This document shows, one piece after another, positions 40,705-50,131 of a stretch of DNA of 64,000 bases. Location of the stretch: the NCBI GenBank assembly GCA_964369775.1, contig CAYJHQ010000001.1, positions 1-64,000 on the forward strand. The letters run 5' to 3'. A model generated the notes under the pieces. It saw nothing but the letters and a program-made list of their open reading frames with translations. It searched no databases and was not told the DNA's origin. The stretch's first letter is position 1, and every line of letters begins with the position of its first letter. The translations under genes were made by a program, and so were the position numbers. The DNA is from CAUPWF01 sp964369775. Lineage in GTDB: Bacteria > Bacillota > Clostridia > Lachnospirales > Lachnospiraceae.

Positions 40705-41991
40705 ATGTTTGCGGATAGAGCGAAAATTTATATCCGGTCTGGGAAAGGCGGAGATGGTCACGTTAGTTTTAGACGAGAACTATACGTACCTAATGGTGGT
40801 CCAGACGGTGGAGATGGCGGAGATGGTGGAGATGTAGTCTTTGAGATTGATGAAGGACTCAATACACTATCAGATTACCGTCACAAGAGGAAATTCGTAG
40901 CAAAAGATGGTGAACAAGGTGGCAAGAAAAGATGCCATGGGAAAAATGCGGAAAACATCGTTTTAAAAGTACCAGAAGGTACCATCATCAAAGAAGCTAC
41001 AACTGAAAAGATTATTGCTGATATGTCAGGAGGTAATACTAGACAAGTGATTTTGAAAGGCGGAAGAGGCGGACTAGGAAATCAGCATTTTGCAACTGCA
41101 ACTATGCAAATTCCAAAATTTGCAAAACCAGGACAACCCTGCCAAGAGTTAGAAATATTATTAGAACTCAAAGTGATTGCAGATGTCGGTTTAGTTGGTT
41201 TTCCAAATGTAGGAAAGTCTACATTTTTATCAAGAGTAACAAATGCCACTCCAAAGATAGCTAATTATCACTTTACAACTTTAAATCCTAATTTAGGTGT
41301 TGTTGATTTTAAAGATAGTGGAAATGGATTTGTAATTGCAGATATACCAGGCTTGATCGAAGGCGCATCCGACGGTGTAGGATTAGGACATGAGTTTTTA
41401 AGACACATTGAGCGTACAAGATTGTTAATCCATGTAGTAGATGCTGCCTCCTCTGAAGGAAGAGATCCTATAGATGATATTTATAAAATTAATGAAGAAC
41501 TAGTTAAATATAATTTAGAAATTTCAAAAAGGCCGCAAGTCATTGCTGCTAATAAAAAAGATCTTATATATTCAGGCGATGAAGATCCGATTGCGAAAAT
41601 TCGCGCTGAATTTGAACCTAAAGGATATAAAGTCTTTGGTATATCTGGAGCAACAGGAGAAGGGGTAACTGAATTATTGAATCATGTTCGTACAGAATTA
41701 GAGAAAATAGAAATACCTCGAATTGTATTTGAACAAGAATACTTCCCAGAGGAAGAATTGATATACGAGTCGCTACCTTACACTATTGAATTCGAAGAAG
41801 GAATGTATGTAGTGGAAGGTCCTAAAATCGAAAAAATGCTTGGATATACGAATATCGATTCAGAGAAAGGATTCTTATTCTTCCAGAAGTTCTTAAAAGA
41901 TACAGGAATTCTTAGTGAGTTAGAGGAAAAAGGAATTCAAGAAGGTGATACCGTTCGTATGTACGGATTACAATTTGATTATTATAAGTAA
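40705..41991 (+). CDS. obgE: GTPase Obg
   Basis: Obg is an essential GTPase linked to 50S assembly and stress control. The 428-residue protein has the Gly-rich N-terminal Obg fold (GKGGDGHVSFRRELYVPNGG), a GTPase domain with GFPNVGKST, DIPGLIEGASDG and NKKD, and a C-terminal OCT domain (about 345-428). It begins a downstream operon after the rpmA terminator. The promoter before it is weak (possible TTCTAT/TATAAC with 17 bases), so transcription may also come from read-through. Confidence 0.96.
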   Translation: MFADRAKIYIRSGKGGDGHVSFRRELYVPNGGPDGGDGGDGGDVVFEIDEGLNTLSDYRHKRKFVAKDGEQGGKKRCHGKNAENIVLKVPEGTIIKEATTEKIIADMSGGNTRQVILKGGRGGLGNQHFATATMQIPKFAKPGQPCQELEILLELKVIADVGLVGFPNVGKSTFLSRVTNATPKIANYHFTTLNPNLGVVDFKDSGNGFVIADIPGLIEGASDGVGLGHEFLRHIERTRLLIHVVDAASSEGRDPIDDIYKINEELVKYNLEISKRPQVIAANKKDLIYSGDEDPIAKIRAEFEPKGYKVFGISGATGEGVTELLNHVRTELEKIEIPRIVFEQEYFPEEELIYESLPYTIEFEEGMYVVEGPKIEKMLGYTNIDSEKGFLFFQKFLKDTGILSELEEKGIQEGDTVRMYGLQFDYYK

Positions 41992-42001
41992 AGGAGCTAT
42001 T

Positions 42002-42295
42002 ATGACAACAAAACAAAGAGCCCACTTGAAGAGCATCGCTATGAGAACAGAACCTATTTTTCAAATCGGGAAAGCTAGCATGACTCCATCTATGGTACAA
42101 GCGGTAGATGAAGCATTAGCAGCCAGAGAATTGATCAAAATAAGTGTACTACAAAACTGTGGTGATGACCCAAAAGAATTAGCGCAAATTCTTTCAGAAC
42201 GTACCAGATCTCAGGTAGTACAAGTAATTGGAAAGAAAATTGTTCTTTATAGAGAAGGTAAAGACGAGAAGAAAAAAATTGTACTTCCTAAATAG
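42002..42295 (+). CDS. yhbY: YhbY-type CRM-domain RNA-binding protein
   Basis: YhbY is a small RNA-binding protein associated with pre-50S ribosomes. The 97-residue sequence is a single CRM domain with KQRAHLKSIAMRTEPIFQIGK, the conserved GK-S pattern and ALAARELIKISVL. The open frame reaches 41945 within obgE, but AAAGGAG before ATG 42002 gives the family's N-terminus. It starts ten bases after obgE, the usual obg-yhbY-nadD-yqeK-rsfS block. Confidence 0.93.
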   Translation: MTTKQRAHLKSIAMRTEPIFQIGKASMTPSMVQAVDEALAARELIKISVLQNCGDDPKELAQILSERTRSQVVQVIGKKIVLYREGKDEKKKIVLPK

Positions 42296-42315
42296 GTTGT
42301 AGAATAGAGGTTACG

Positions 42316-42927
42316 ATGAAAATAGGTGTATTAGGTGGTACATTTAATCCAATCCATATCGGTCATCTAATGCTAGGCGAATTTTCATATGAAAGCTATC
42401 ATTTGGACGAAATTTGGTTTATGCCAAATAGTAAACCACCTCATAAGAGTATTGATACGATAAGCACTACAGATGATCAACGAACAGAGATGATTCATTT
42501 AGCAATAAAAGACATTCCTTACTTTGTTCTAAAGGATTTTGAGATGCGGGCAGATAAAGTGTATTATTCCTATGAGACTATGGAGCGATTAAAGAAGGAA
42601 TTTCCTTCTTATGAGTTCTACTTTATAGTAGGAAGTGATTCGCTTTTTAACATTGAAAAATGGATGCATGTAAACCGACTATTTCAAACTTGCTCCATTT
42701 TAGTCGCTTATCGCGAAAATGGATATATCAAGAAGCTAGAAGAACAAATAGCATATCTAAAAGAAAAATATACTGCAAGCATCTATCAGTTAAATGCGCC
42801 TGTTTTAGAAATTTCTTCTAGTGGAATCAGAAGCCGAGTAGCGAATTATCGCTCTATCAAATATCTGGTTCCTGATGCTGTGAGAGACTATATAAAAGAA
42901 TGTAATTTGTATGAAAAGGGTATGTAA
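42316..42927 (+). CDS. nadD: Nicotinate-nucleotide adenylyltransferase
   Basis: NadD adenylates nicotinate mononucleotide to deamido-NAD in NAD synthesis. The 203-residue protein has the nucleotidyltransferase motif GGTFNPIHIGHLMLGEF, the FVPN-like FMPNSKPPHK, and the family's ISSSGIRSRV near the C-terminus. The start is behind TAGAGG. Downstream yqeK follows after two bases. Confidence 0.95.
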   Translation: MKIGVLGGTFNPIHIGHLMLGEFSYESYHLDEIWFMPNSKPPHKSIDTISTTDDQRTEMIHLAIKDIPYFVLKDFEMRADKVYYSYETMERLKKEFPSYEFYFIVGSDSLFNIEKWMHVNRLFQTCSILVAYRENGYIKKLEEQIAYLKEKYTASIYQLNAPVLEISSSGIRSRVANYRSIKYLVPDAVRDYIKECNLYEKGM

Positions 42928-42929
42928 CA

Positions 42930-43505
42930 ATGAAGATTGAAACTATGCAAAAAATATTGAAGCGACATCTGGATGAACACAGGTATCTGCATACTCTAGG
43001 CGTTATGTATACTTGTGCATCACTTGCAATGAATGAGGGTGTAAATATCGAAAATGCAATGATCGCAGGTCTTTTACACGATTGTGCAAAGTGCATCCCT
43101 GATTCAAAAAAGCTTAAATTGTGTAAAAAGTTTAACATACAATTGAGTTCTGTAGAGGTTCATAATCCAGCTCTTACACATGCAAAACTAGGAGCTTATT
43201 TTGCGCGCGTGAAATATGGCGTTCAAAATAAGGAGATTCTAAATGCAATTTCCTATCATACAACAGGTCGTCCTGGTATGAGTAAGTTAGAAAAGATTGT
43301 GTACATGGCAGACTCCATAGAACCTCATAGAACAAAGATTATACTGAGTGATGCGAGAATGTTAGCTTTTAAGGATTTGGATTTAGCTACTTATAAAGTG
43401 TTAGAAAAAACACTGAGCTTCCTTAACAATACAGGGAGAGAAGTAGACGATATGACACAAAAAACATATATGTATTATAAAGAGGTAATTGAAAGGAGAA
43501 ACTAG
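42930..43505 (+). CDS. yqeK: YqeK-type symmetrical Ap4A hydrolase (HD domain)
   Basis: YqeK-family HD hydrolases split diadenosine tetraphosphate into two ADP. The 191-residue protein shows the HD pattern: RYLHTLGV (first His), LLHDCAKC (HD pair), HNPALTHAKLGAYFA and AISYHTTGRPGM, then YMADSIEP with the final Asp. It is packed between nadD and rsfS, with rsfS starting one base after its stop. The ribosome site is weak and coupling with nadD is likely. Confidence 0.93.
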   Translation: MKIETMQKILKRHLDEHRYLHTLGVMYTCASLAMNEGVNIENAMIAGLLHDCAKCIPDSKKLKLCKKFNIQLSSVEVHNPALTHAKLGAYFARVKYGVQNKEILNAISYHTTGRPGMSKLEKIVYMADSIEPHRTKIILSDARMLAFKDLDLATYKVLEKTLSFLNNTGREVDDMTQKTYMYYKEVIERRN

Positions 43506-43868
43506 ATGAGTGATTTGGAATTTTCAAAAAAAATGGCTAAAATAGCCTATGATGCTCTTGATGAAAAATTAGGAGAGGATATTAAAGTTATTGATATATC
43601 AAATGTTTCAGTTCTTGCTGATTACTTTGTAATCGCAAGCGGAAGTAATGAAAATCAAGTAAAAGCTTTAGTAGAAAATGTAGATGAAGCTATGGAAAAA
43701 AAAGGATTTATGCCAAAACAAAGAGAAGGATACGGACTAGGTAATTGGGTACTTTTAGATTACGGCGATATTATTGTCCACGTATTTGATAAAGACAATC
43801 GATTATTCTATGATTTGGAAAGAATTTGGAGTGATGGAAAGACAATCGACTTTAGCAGTGAAGCATAA
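43506..43868 (+). CDS. rsfS: Ribosomal silencing factor RsfS
   Basis: RsfS binds L14 and blocks joining of the ribosomal subunits under nutrient limitation. The 120-residue protein has the family's LGEDIKVIDISNVSVLADYF, IASGSNENQVKAL and GNWVLLDYGDIIVHVFD signatures. It immediately follows yqeK, with AAAGGAGA upstream, closing the obg operon. Nothing unusual was seen. Confidence 0.95.
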   Translation: MSDLEFSKKMAKIAYDALDEKLGEDIKVIDISNVSVLADYFVIASGSNENQVKALVENVDEAMEKKGFMPKQREGYGLGNWVLLDYGDIIVHVFDKDNRLFYDLERIWSDGKTIDFSSEA

Positions 43869-43912
43869 AAGAATTATATATATATTAGAACGCTAGGATA
43901 CACAAGGAGAAA

Positions 43913-45352
43913 ATGAAATTGGAAAATCAAAAATATGTAACACCATATGACTTTGAAGGGAAATTGCCCTTAAAACAAGCAATTCCGCTAGGACTTCAGC
44001 ACGTATTAGCAATGTTTGTAGGAAACTTAACACCAATCTTAATTATCACAAGCGCCTGTGCCGTAGGCGGGGGAGCGGAGGAATTTGCTGCAATACAAGT
44101 AGCATTACTACAAAATGCAATGATTATTGCTGGGGTGATTACTTTAATTCAGTTATTTTCAATAGGCCCTGTGGGCGGAAAAGTTCCAATTATTATGGGA
44201 ACTAGTTCAGGCTTCATTGGAGTATTTCAAAGTGTAGCCGCTACAATGGGAGGCGGGATTGTTGCTTATGCAGCAATTATGGGAGCTTCAATCATTGGCG
44301 GAGTACTAGAGACTGTTTTAGGAGCATTTTTAAAACCACTCAGAAAGTTCTTTCCATCAGTAGTCACAGGGACCGTAGTTCTGGCAATTGGACTTTCCCT
44401 GATAGGTGTAGGGGTCGGTTCATTTGGAGGAGGTTCTGCAGCTGCAGATTACGGTTCGCCAGAAAACCTTTTGGTAGGACTATTTGTAATGGGGGTTATT
44501 CTGTTCTTCAAGCATGCAACAAAGGGAATTAAAAGTTATTCTTGTATCTTAATAGGGATTATAGCCGGCTATATTGTATGTGCTATTTTACCATATTTTG
44601 TATCTACAACAGGAATTAATGCAGAAGGTGTTGAGTATACAAAAGCATGGGTATTAAAATGGGATCAAGTGGCTAATGCTGCATGGTTTGCAGTACCTAA
44701 GTTCATGCCAGTAACTCCTGTTTTTGATATAAGAGCAATTATTCCAATTATAATTATGTTTGTGGTCACTGCTGTAGAGACACTAGGAGATATTTCTGGT
44801 GTTGTTGAGGGTGGAATGAATCGTGAAGCAACTGATAAAGAATTAGCAGGTGGAGTGATGTGTGATGGGGTTGGTTCTTCAATTGCAGCACTATTTGGTG
44901 TTCTTCCCAATACATCATTTAGTCAAAATGTTGGACTTGTTACATTAACAAAAGTAGTAAATAGATTTGCACTTTCATGTGGAGCAATATTCCTAATTCT
45001 ATGCGGACTTATTCCGAAATTAGCAGCATTGATTTCAATTATGCCACAAAGCGTGCTAGGTGGAGCTGCAATTATTATGTTCTCATCTATTGTAATGAGT
45101 GGTATTCAATTAATTACAAAAGAGCCATTATCTGCAAGAAGTATTACCATTGTTTCGGTATCTTTAGGACTCGGATATGGTATGGGTGTAAATGCGACAA
45201 TACTAAAACAACTCCCTGACTTAGTACAATTAGTTTTTGGCGGTGGTGGAATTGTCCCAGCTGCACTAGTAGCAATTATTTTCAATATCTTATTACCAAA
45301 AGATAAGACAGAAGATATTATTAAAACTCAGACTGAAACTGAAAATGAATAA
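43913..45352 (+). CDS. NCS2-family xanthine/uracil permease
   Basis: The 479-residue membrane protein has about 12-14 helices and NCS2 features: IPLGLQHVLAMFVGNLTPI at the N-terminus, IMGTSSGFIGVFQS, and the GGMNREATDK loop with SSIAALFGVLPNTSFSQNVG containing the substrate-region Asn. Next to a xanthine dehydrogenase-type operon, xanthine or another purine is the likely substrate, taken up with protons or sodium. The ribosome site is AAGGAG. There are only 44 bases before it and no purine riboswitch there. Confidence 0.92.
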   Translation: MKLENQKYVTPYDFEGKLPLKQAIPLGLQHVLAMFVGNLTPILIITSACAVGGGAEEFAAIQVALLQNAMIIAGVITLIQLFSIGPVGGKVPIIMGTSSGFIGVFQSVAATMGGGIVAYAAIMGASIIGGVLETVLGAFLKPLRKFFPSVVTGTVVLAIGLSLIGVGVGSFGGGSAAADYGSPENLLVGLFVMGVILFFKHATKGIKSYSCILIGIIAGYIVCAILPYFVSTTGINAEGVEYTKAWVLKWDQVANAAWFAVPKFMPVTPVFDIRAIIPIIIMFVVTAVETLGDISGVVEGGMNREATDKELAGGVMCDGVGSSIAALFGVLPNTSFSQNVGLVTLTKVVNRFALSCGAIFLILCGLIPKLAALISIMPQSVLGGAAIIMFSSIVMSGIQLITKEPLSARSITIVSVSLGLGYGMGVNATILKQLPDLVQLVFGGGGIVPAALVAIIFNILLPKDKTEDIIKTQTETENE

Positions 45353-45372
45353 GAAATAAAGGAGGCATCTAG

Positions 45373-46137
45373 ATGATTACAATCAAAAATTATGTAAGAG
45401 CTAGGAGTGTCGAAGAGGCTTATGAGTTAAATCAAAAGAAAAACAATATTATTCTGGGAGGAATGTTATGGCTAAAAATGCAGAATAAATCTGTTGATAC
45501 AGCTATTGATCTCAGTGAATTAGGTCTAGATGAAATTGAAGAGTCTGAAACGAACTTTACGGTTGGCGCAATGGTTACATTGCGCCAATTAGAGCAACAT
45601 CTAGCGTTAAATAAAATGACCAATTATGCTATAAAAGATAGCATCAATCAGATAGTTGGTGTTCAATTTCGTAACCTAGCAACAATCGGCGGTAGTATAT
45701 TTGGGCGATTTGGCTTCTCCGATATACTGACTGCCTTCTTAGCGCTCGATGCAAAAGTCGAACTCTTTAAAGAGGGAATCATCCCCTTATCAGAGTTTAT
45801 TACTAAGAAGAAAAATAACGATATCCTTCTTAGAATTATCATAGAAAAGAAATCATGTCCTATGATTTATATGTCCCAGCGAAATACAAAAACAGATTTT
45901 CCTGTCATAACTTGCGCAGTAGTAGCAGATGAGGAATTCTATCATATCGCCATTGGTGCACGACCACGAGTAGCGACTAAAATTTCTGTACCTAAAAAAA
46001 GTATTCCTATTAATTCAGAGCTAATAGAAGAATTAGGATTTGGTTCCAACAGCCTAGCTAGCAAAGACTATCGTGAACATTTATGCAGTGTACTCATAGA
46101 GAGATCAATTGAAAAGTTAAAAAAGGAGGTCGATTAA
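45373..46137 (+). CDS. Molybdenum hydroxylase FAD-binding subunit (xanthine dehydrogenase type)
   Basis: This is the medium subunit of a three-part molybdenum hydroxylase; it carries FAD and passes electrons from the Fe-S subunit to the acceptor. The 254-residue protein has the FAD-binding loop QFRNLATIGGSIFGR (the ATIGG motif) and the earlier GGMLWLKMQNKSVDTAIDLS. It is somewhat shorter than usual (270-290), mostly at the C-terminal domain. It is followed at one base by the Fe-S subunit. The ribosome site is AAAGGAGG. Confidence 0.88.
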   Translation: MITIKNYVRARSVEEAYELNQKKNNIILGGMLWLKMQNKSVDTAIDLSELGLDEIEESETNFTVGAMVTLRQLEQHLALNKMTNYAIKDSINQIVGVQFRNLATIGGSIFGRFGFSDILTAFLALDAKVELFKEGIIPLSEFITKKKNNDILLRIIIEKKSCPMIYMSQRNTKTDFPVITCAVVADEEFYHIAIGARPRVATKISVPKKSIPINSELIEELGFGSNSLASKDYREHLCSVLIERSIEKLKKEVD

Positions 46138-46138
46138 T

Positions 46139-46612
46139 ATGGATATTAAGCTTATACTAAACAATAAACCGATAGTAGATCAAATTGATCCTGATATGCT
46201 TTTAATCGATTTTCTACGAAAACATCAGTGCTTCAGTGTAAAGCGTGGTTGTGATACCTCTAACTGTGGTTTGTGCACGGTTTTATTAAATGAAAAACCA
46301 GTACTTTCTTGTAGTGTTCTTGCTGCAAGAGCAGATAGTAGCCAAATTTTCACATTAGAAGGATTGAAAGAGGAAGCAGAGCCTTTTGCAACATTTGTTG
46401 CTGATCAAGGAGCAGAACAGTGCGGTTTCTGTAATCCAGGATTCATCGTAAACACAATTGCATTATTAAGAGAAAATCCAGATCCTACTGATACAGAAAT
46501 TCTCCAGTTTCTATCTGGTAATCTATGTCGTTGCTCTGGATATGATGGACAACTTCGTGGAATTCGCAATTTCCTCATTCATCAAAAAGGAGGTGGCGTA
46601 AATGGAGTATAA
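46139..46612 (+). CDS. Molybdenum hydroxylase [2Fe-2S] subunit
   Basis: The small subunit holds two [2Fe-2S] clusters. The 157-residue sequence has the plant-ferredoxin-type ligands CDTSNCGLCTVLL with a later Cys (SCSVL) and the C-terminal cluster motif QCGFCNPGF plus CRCSGYDGQ. This is the normal layout of the XdhC/CoxS type. It overlaps the large-subunit gene by 11 bases. Sequence alone cannot separate xanthine from related purine or nicotinate substrates. Confidence 0.92.
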   Translation: MDIKLILNNKPIVDQIDPDMLLIDFLRKHQCFSVKRGCDTSNCGLCTVLLNEKPVLSCSVLAARADSSQIFTLEGLKEEAEPFATFVADQGAEQCGFCNPGFIVNTIALLRENPDPTDTEILQFLSGNLCRCSGYDGQLRGIRNFLIHQKGGGVNGV

Positions 46613-48887
46613 GTTTGTAGGAAAGTCGATTCGAAAGAAAGACGCAATGCAACTTTTAACAGGGAAACCGGTGTATACTAATGATTTAGCCCCTAAAGAT
46701 TGTCTCGTTGTAAAAGTACTACGATCTCCTCATGCAAATGCAATTATACAAAAGATTGATACAGGAATTGCTTCAAAGGTGCCTGGAATCGAAGCTATTT
46801 ACACTTATCATGATGTAAATCAGGAACGCTTTACAATGGCTGGACAGACATATCCCGAACCATCTCCATACGATAGACTACTGTTAGATCGACACCTTCG
46901 CTTTGTAGGAGATGCTGTAGCGATTGTGGCAGGCACATCTGAAAAACTTGCAGAAAGAGCGTTAAAATTAATAAAAGTCGAGTATGAAATCTTAACACCT
47001 GTACTAGATATGAACACTGCAAAAGATAATACTGTATTAGTCCATCCAGAAGAAGATTGGATTGCGACTTGCCCTGTCGGTGCAGATAACAATAGAAATC
47101 TAGTTGCTTCTGGTGGTGATTCCGATGGAAATCTTGAAAAAGTTCTAGAAGAGTGTGACATGGTATTCACTCATGAGTTTCATACCCAGGCTTGTAATCA
47201 AGCGATGATGGAACCGTTTACTGCTTATGCGCAAATCGACCCTTATGGAAGATTGCACGTTACTGCATCTACACAGATAATTTTCCATGCTAGACGAATT
47301 ATTGGCCATGCATTAGGAATACCCAAAAACAAAATACGAATTACTAAGCCAAGAATAGGTGGAGGCTTTGGAGCAAAGCAATCAGTTGTAGCAGAAGTAT
47401 ACCCTGCCTTTGTAACATGGAAGACTGGTAAACCTTCCAAAATTGTATACACTAGAAAAGAATCGCAGATTGCAGCTTCCCCAAGGCATGAGATGAAAGT
47501 TAAAGTTACACTTGGTGGAATGAAAGATGGTAGAATTCGTGCCTTAGATGTATATACATTATCTAATAGCGGCGCTTATGGAGAGCATGGTCCAACAACT
47601 GTAGGATTATCAGGACATAAATCTATCCCTATATATTCTACAGGACTAGAAGCATATCGCTTTGCATACGATGTAGTCTACACTAATGTTCAGTCATCAG
47701 GAGCATATCGTGGATATGGGGCAACTCAAGGTATTTTTGCTGTGGAGAGTATGGTAAATGAATTTGCTGAAAAAATAAATTTAGATCCATTACTAGTTCG
47801 TGAAAAAAACATTGTAAGAGAAGGTCAAATCATGCCAGCCTATTACGGTGAAGTATTGGAAGCATCAAGCTTAGATCGCTGTATCAAAAAGTCAAAAGAT
47901 TTATTTGATTGGGATGAGAAATTCAAAGTGCGTGACATGGGAAATGGAAAAGTACGAAGTGCAGGTATGGCCATTGCAATGCAAGGCTCAGGAATCTCAT
48001 ATGTAGATGTAGGATCTGCTACGGTACGACTAAATGACGATGGTGGATACCAACTTATAATAGGTGCTGCTGATATGGGTACTGGCTGCGACACAATTTT
48101 AGCACAGATGGTAGCAGAGTGTATGGAATGCCATGTAGATATGGTAAGTGTATTTAGTGGGGATTCAGACACCTCCCCTTACGATTCAGGTTCTTATGCA
48201 TCTTCAACCACGTATGTTACAGGAACTGCAGTTCAAAAAGCATGTAAAGAGCTTCAGAAGAACATGTGTGAGATTGCGGCTGTCCTAATGAAATGCTCAG
48301 TTGAAGAAGTAGAGTTTCTAGGAGAAACAGTCCGAAAAATTGATTCTTCAGAGGAAGTTACAGCTCTTACCATTGCTACAAAATCCATGTGCGGGAACAA
48401 TACACCAGTTCAAGTGACACAATCTCATACGTCTCCAGTTTCACCACCGCCTTTTATGGTAGGAATGGTTGAAATTGAACTAGACAAATTAACCGGAGCT
48501 GTGGAACTAATTGATTATGTAGCAGTTGTAGATTGTGGTACGCCAATTAACCCAAATCTTGCAAGAGTTCAAACAGAAGGTGGGATTGTTCAAGGAATCG
48601 GAATGGCTCTTAGTGAGAGCATCACTTATTCAAAGACAGGAAAACTTCGAGAAAATAGTTTTATGACATATAAATTACCAACAAGACTCGATATTAGTCG
48701 TCTGAGAGTTGAATTTGAAAAAAGTTATGCAAACTCAGGTCCATTTGGTGCAAAATCTGTCGGCGAAATCGTTATTAACACACCATCTCCTGCAATTGCT
48801 CACGCAATTAGGAGAGCAACAGGCGTGTGGCATAGAAAACTACCAATTACACCAGAAAAAATATGGCGTGGATTAAAGGAATCTTAA
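46602..48887 (+). CDS. Molybdenum hydroxylase molybdopterin-binding subunit
   Basis: The 761-residue large subunit binds the molybdenum cofactor and hydroxylates the substrate. Family motifs include GGGFGAKQSVVAEVYPA and GAYRGYGATQGIFAVE on the cofactor face, and the active-site Glu lies in GAKSVGEIVINTPSP. The neighbouring purine permease and xanthine phosphoribosyltransferase make xanthine the likely substrate. Nearby yqeB, yqeC and a MocA-like gene suggest the selenium-dependent subclass, in which labile selenium rather than selenocysteine sits at the metal. No in-frame TGA occurs within the gene. Confidence 0.9.
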   Translation: MEYKFVGKSIRKKDAMQLLTGKPVYTNDLAPKDCLVVKVLRSPHANAIIQKIDTGIASKVPGIEAIYTYHDVNQERFTMAGQTYPEPSPYDRLLLDRHLRFVGDAVAIVAGTSEKLAERALKLIKVEYEILTPVLDMNTAKDNTVLVHPEEDWIATCPVGADNNRNLVASGGDSDGNLEKVLEECDMVFTHEFHTQACNQAMMEPFTAYAQIDPYGRLHVTASTQIIFHARRIIGHALGIPKNKIRITKPRIGGGFGAKQSVVAEVYPAFVTWKTGKPSKIVYTRKESQIAASPRHEMKVKVTLGGMKDGRIRALDVYTLSNSGAYGEHGPTTVGLSGHKSIPIYSTGLEAYRFAYDVVYTNVQSSGAYRGYGATQGIFAVESMVNEFAEKINLDPLLVREKNIVREGQIMPAYYGEVLEASSLDRCIKKSKDLFDWDEKFKVRDMGNGKVRSAGMAIAMQGSGISYVDVGSATVRLNDDGGYQLIIGAADMGTGCDTILAQMVAECMECHVDMVSVFSGDSDTSPYDSGSYASSTTYVTGTAVQKACKELQKNMCEIAAVLMKCSVEEVEFLGETVRKIDSSEEVTALTIATKSMCGNNTPVQVTQSHTSPVSPPPFMVGMVEIELDKLTGAVELIDYVAVVDCGTPINPNLARVQTEGGIVQGIGMALSESITYSKTGKLRENSFMTYKLPTRLDISRLRVEFEKSYANSGPFGAKSVGEIVINTPSPAIAHAIRRATGVWHRKLPITPEKIWRGLKES

Positions 48888-48888
48888 A

Positions 48889-49479
48889 ATGGTTCATTAT
48901 ATTTACCTTGCGGCAGGAATATCTTGTCGATTTGGAAAAGCTAATAAGTTATTACAGCCTATAGAGCGTAAGATGCTCTTCACACATACTCTTGAGAACC
49001 TTTGCTTACTAAAGGAAAAGAATGAGGATGTTAGAATAACAATTGTTACACGCTATAAAATCATAGCCGAATATCTTCAAGAAAACAGTGTAACAGTTGT
49101 ACATAAACCCGATATGGAAGTGAGTATTTCTGCTTCCATAAAAGCTGCTATTAATGCACTGCCAACATTAGAAAAAGGAGATTCTCTAATATTTGTTGTT
49201 GCTGATCAACCATTTCTTACCTTGCATACTTTAGAAAGATTTCTTCTACTTGCAAGAGATGGTGTTCCATTAGCATCTGCTTACCACGAGAATACTCCTT
49301 GTAGCCCTACACTTTTTTCATCAGAATACCGCTCGAAACTCTCTGCTCTAAAAGGTGATGTAGGTGGACGTCAAATATTAAAAACTCAGCATCATTTCAA
49401 AGTGCTAGTTGCAAAAGAAGAATCAAAAGATATTGATACAAAATCAAATCTACGTGATTTAAATATAAGTTTATATTAA
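48889..49479 (+). CDS. MocA-type nucleotidyltransferase for molybdenum cofactor
   Basis: The 196-residue protein resembles MocA/YgfJ, which transfers CMP or AMP to the molybdenum cofactor for hydroxylase maturation. It has the nucleotide-binding start IYLAAGISCRFGKANKLLQP and VADQPFLT with the metal-binding Asp of this glycosyl/nucleotidyltransferase fold. It starts one base after the large-subunit stop, so it is clearly in the same operon and specific to this enzyme. Whether it uses CTP is not visible. Confidence 0.85.
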   Translation: MVHYIYLAAGISCRFGKANKLLQPIERKMLFTHTLENLCLLKEKNEDVRITIVTRYKIIAEYLQENSVTVVHKPDMEVSISASIKAAINALPTLEKGDSLIFVVADQPFLTLHTLERFLLLARDGVPLASAYHENTPCSPTLFSSEYRSKLSALKGDVGGRQILKTQHHFKVLVAKEESKDIDTKSNLRDLNISLY

Positions 49480-49492
49480 AGGAGTCTTTGTA

Positions 49493-50068
49493 ATGGAAAT
49501 TTTAAAAGAACGTATCAGAAAAGACGGAGTAGTAAAACCTGGAAATGTACTAAAGGTTGATAATTTTTTAAACCATCAATTGGATATTAAACTAATCAAT
49601 GAAATGGGAAAAGAGCTTAAAGCAAGAATGGGAAATGAAAAAGTAGATAAAATTCTTACCATAGAGGCATCTGGAATTGGAATTGCTGCTATTATTGCAC
49701 AGTACTTTGATGTACCGGTTGTCTTTGCCAAAAAAGCACAATCAATTAACTTAGATGGAACAATTCTCTGCGCTTCGGTAGAATCATTTACCAAAAAGAA
49801 AACTTATGAAGTCATTGTCGCTAGTAAATTTATTTCACCCGATGAGAATATATTGATTATCGATGATTTTCTTGCAAATGGTTATGCTGCACTTGGTCTA
49901 TGCCAAATTGTAGAAGCCGCATATGCTAAAGTAGTTGCGATTAGTGCTGTTATCGAAAAAGGTAATCAGCAAGGCGGAAAACTATTAAGAGAGAAAGGCT
50001 ACCGATTAGAGTCTTTAGCAATTATAGATAGTATGAACCACGAAACGGGAGAAATTACCTTCCGCTAA
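49493..50068 (+). CDS. xpt: Xanthine phosphoribosyltransferase
   Basis: Xpt salvages xanthine to XMP with PRPP. The 191-residue protein matches the family throughout: MEILKERIRKDGVVKPGNVLK at the start (split), the TIEASGIG region and the PRPP motif ILIIDDFLANGYAA. Encoded with a permease and a xanthine hydroxylase, it places xanthine at a branch between salvage and breakdown. No purine riboswitch precedes it; it is transcribed with the hydroxylase operon (13-base gap). Confidence 0.93.
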   Translation: MEILKERIRKDGVVKPGNVLKVDNFLNHQLDIKLINEMGKELKARMGNEKVDKILTIEASGIGIAAIIAQYFDVPVVFAKKAQSINLDGTILCASVESFTKKKTYEVIVASKFISPDENILIIDDFLANGYAALGLCQIVEAAYAKVVAISAVIEKGNQQGGKLLREKGYRLESLAIIDSMNHETGEITFR

Positions 50069-50076
50069 GGTTTCTA

Positions 50077-50122
50077 AAAGAAGAGCAGTGGATGTTATTA
50101 GCTATAATCCTTGCTCTTCTTT
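50077..50122. terminator. Bidirectional terminator between xpt and lexA
   Basis: AAAGAAGAGCA (50077-50087) pairs with TGCTCTTCTTT (50112-50122) between the converging stops, with T-rich sequence on both sides. The stem is clear, though the T runs are interrupted. Confidence 0.7.
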
Positions 50123-50131
50123 CTATATGCT

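Noticed and set aside
43869..43912. Possible purine riboswitch before the permease/xanthine operon
   Set aside because: The gap is 44 bases, far too short for an aptamer and expression platform, and no conserved purine core is seen.
45373..46137. Truncated or frame-shifted FAD subunit
   Set aside because: It is a little short, but the FAD loop is intact, the reading frame is continuous and the downstream gene is spaced normally.
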